Both the position numbers and the translations under genes were made by a program. From contig JBNJDM010000021.1 in NCBI GenBank assembly GCA_051744925.1, positions 1 to 31,987 of the forward strand: 31,987 nt of DNA, written 5' to 3'. The DNA is from JACKCP01 sp051744925. Its GTDB lineage: Bacteria; Desulfobacterota; Desulfobacteria; Desulfobacterales; JACKCP01. The notes under the pieces were generated by a model. That model ran no database searches and was not told the origin of the DNA. It saw only the letters and a list, made by a program, of their open reading frames with translations. Below are positions 30,464-31,987 of the stretch, one piece after another; within the stretch, counting starts at the first letter, position 1; each line of letters begins with the position of its first letter.

Positions 30464-31987
30464 TTAAATTGTTCTGGTTTCTTCAGGCTCAGGAAGAAAT
30501 GCATTAAAAGAATTCTGCTTTAAATATTGTACAAACTCCTTTGACTGATCTTCTTCTCCGTGAACAACTGCTATTTTTTTTATATTCAGGTTTGATTCCT
30601 TTAAAAATCTTGTAAGTTCTGTCTGATCTGCATGGGCACTGAATCCGCTTATTTTTGAAACTTCAGCTTTTAAAGGATATGTTTTATTTAAAAACTTAAG
30701 CTCCGGAGGGCTTCCCTCTCTGTTTGCCTGCTTATATTCCCAGCCTTTTTCCATAATTCTTCTTCCAAGAGTATTTTCAGCCATAAACCCTACAATAAGA
30801 ATATTATTCAAAGGATTATGAATCTTGTATCTTAAATGATGAAGAATTCTTCCGGCTTCACACATACCTGCAGAAGCAATAACAATATGGGGCTTTGTCA
30901 TTTTTAAAACTTCCATAGACTCCTCAACCGAAGAGATATAGCGGATTTCATTAAAGGAAAAAGGATTTTTACCTTTCTGGAGAAAAGACTTGTGAGCTGC
31001 TTTATCATAAACCTCGGGATGTTCTCCAAAAACTTCTGTTAAATTCCTTCCAAGAGGGCTGTCTACAAAAACAGGGACTTTTGGTACTGCTCCTTCATCA
31101 TAAAGTTCATGAAGAACATATACAACTTCCTGGGTTCTTCCGAAGGCAAAAGCAGGAATTATTACTGAACCGCCTCTTTCAACAGTTTTTGTAACCTCTT
31201 CTTTTACCCTTTGCTTAAGATCTTCCACAGCTCCGTGACTTCTTACACCGTAAGTGCTTTCAGTAATTAAAAGATCAATATTCCTGAATTCTTCGGGAAA
31301 CATCATTGTCGGATTTTTTACTATTGAGCCGCCAAATCTTCCAATATCTCCTGTATAGCATATTGTACGGTTTTTACCGTTTTCAGATATCTTGATAAAA
31401 CAAAGAGCTGATCCGAGTATATGGCCTGCATCAAAAAAGGTAACACTCATTGATTTGCCTATGGGGATTTCCTCGTCATAAGGATACCCTGAAAAACACT
31501 GAAGCGCATTTTCAGCATCAGTTTTTGTGTACAAAGGCTTTACCTTTTTAATTTTGTAAAAATCTATCTCTTTTTCTATTTCTTCAGTATTAAGCTCATG
31601 CCTTGAAAGCTTAAGCCTGTTTTTTATCTCTTTTCTTTCTCTGTTTGTAAGATCTGTGTTTTTATTATTTGAAAGATTATAAAGATGATTTCTAAGACTT
31701 TTGTAATTAAGATAAGCAGCATCAGATTCCTGAATATGAGCAGAATCCATGAGAAGAAACCTGCATGCGTCAAGAGTCGGCCTTGTGCAGAAAACACTTC
31801 CTCTGAAACCGTTTTTTACAAGTAAAGGAATTCTGCCGGAATGATCAATATGACCATGGGATAAAATCATATTTGTAATGATTTTCGGATCAAAGGGAAA
31901 AGTCTTGTTTTTTACTTCGGAATCGCTTCTTCTGCCCTGATAAAGGCCGCAGTCCAAAAGGATTTTGTCTTTATTTGCCTTGAGCAT
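30464..31987 (-). CDS. MBL-fold/beta-CASP RNA nuclease-like protein (5' end outside window)
   Basis: This metallo-beta-lactamase-fold protein belongs to the CPSF73/beta-CASP group, with an RNase role inferred from the family. 507 residues are visible and the frame runs off the right edge. The first visible Met is probably internal, because the usual opening strand (FLG..G.VTGS) is missing just before LLDCGLYQGRR. Zinc motif 2 is SHGHIDHSG (H44, H46, D48, H49 of the visible part). Later motifs are DAGHILGSA, CYTGDIGR, ESTYGVRSH, the beta-CASP segment VIIPAFAFGRTQEVVYVL, SAGMCEAGRI and the C-terminal GFSAHADQTEL. A charged insertion (about residues 90-150, KNTDLTNRERKEIKNRL) lies between zinc motifs. 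It converges with the amino-acid ABC operon. Confidence 0.88.
   Translation of the reverse strand: MLKANKDKILLDCGLYQGRRSDSEVKNKTFPFDPKIITNMILSHGHIDHSGRIPLLVKNGFRGSVFCTRPTLDACRFLLMDSAHIQESDAAYLNYKSLRNHLYNLSNNKNTDLTNRERKEIKNRLKLSRHELNTEEIEKEIDFYKIKKVKPLYTKTDAENALQCFSGYPYDEEIPIGKSMSVTFFDAGHILGSALCFIKISENGKNRTICYTGDIGRFGGSIVKNPTMMFPEEFRNIDLLITESTYGVRSHGAVEDLKQRVKEEVTKTVERGGSVIIPAFAFGRTQEVVYVLHELYDEGAVPKVPVFVDSPLGRNLTEVFGEHPEVYDKAAHKSFLQKGKNPFSFNEIRYISSVEESMEVLKMTKPHIVIASAGMCEAGRILHHLRYKIHNPLNNILIVGFMAENTLGRRIMEKGWEYKQANREGSPPELKFLNKTYPLKAEVSKISGFSAHADQTELTRFLKESNLNIKKIAVVHGEEDQSKEFVQYLKQNSFNAFLPEPEETRTI

Overview
The window is AT-rich bacterial chromosome with densely packed genes and no phage, IS or plasmid genes. 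The gene content suggests a Gram-negative anaerobe of the Desulfobacterota (Desulfobacterales-like). The hints are a class III PHA synthase pair (PhaE/PhaC), pyruvate phosphate dikinase, a PilB-type ATPase with an N-terminal GAF domain, a four-cysteine iron-sulfur flavoprotein, a bacterioferritin, and two secreted SUMF1-fold proteins, one with PEGA repeats. The taxonomic call is inference; there is no rRNA or tRNA here.

Layout. 1-3.7 kb (+): a housekeeping run of maf, a yggS-type PLP protein and queH, then a multi-pass M48 peptidase with TPRs. 3.7-3.95 kb: a non-coding gap with two strong palindromes. 3.9-5.8 kb (-): a membrane-anchored PEGA/SUMF1 protein whose natural start appears to be a rare ATT codon. 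6.0-9.0 kb (+): a lipid group with an acyl-ACP thioesterase, a phospholipase D-like protein and a DUF374 acyltransferase. 9.1-10.3 kb (+): bacterioferritin and a SlyD-like FKBP isomerase. 10.4-14.8 kb (-): ABC-F ATPase, a small membrane protein and the GAF-PilB ATPase. 15.1-17.8 kb (+): ppdK. 18-20.6 kb (-): phaE-phaC-phaJ, a compact polyhydroxyalkanoate cluster. 20.9-23.4 kb: metallophosphoesterase (+), LysM membrane protein (-) and a second SUMF1-fold protein (+). 23.4-25.0 kb (-): a MerR regulator and an iron-sulfur flavoprotein. 25.1-27.4 kb (-): a PlsC-family acyltransferase translationally coupled to a class II CPD photolyase. 27.8-30.4 kb (+): a three-gene polar amino acid ABC importer whose permease carries a periplasmic TPR-like domain. 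30.5 kb to the end (-): an MBL/beta-CASP nuclease-like protein cut by the window edge.

How the genes may work together. PhaJ can feed (R)-3-hydroxyacyl-CoA from beta-oxidation into the PhaE/PhaC polymerase. The thioesterase and the two acyltransferases suggest active acyl-chain and membrane-lipid handling. The observations most worth following are the TPR-permease fusion, the ATT-start PEGA/SUMF1 protein, the lysine-rich tail on PhaC, and several centred intergenic dyads. I did not find a clear multi-gene system that looks wholly undescribed.
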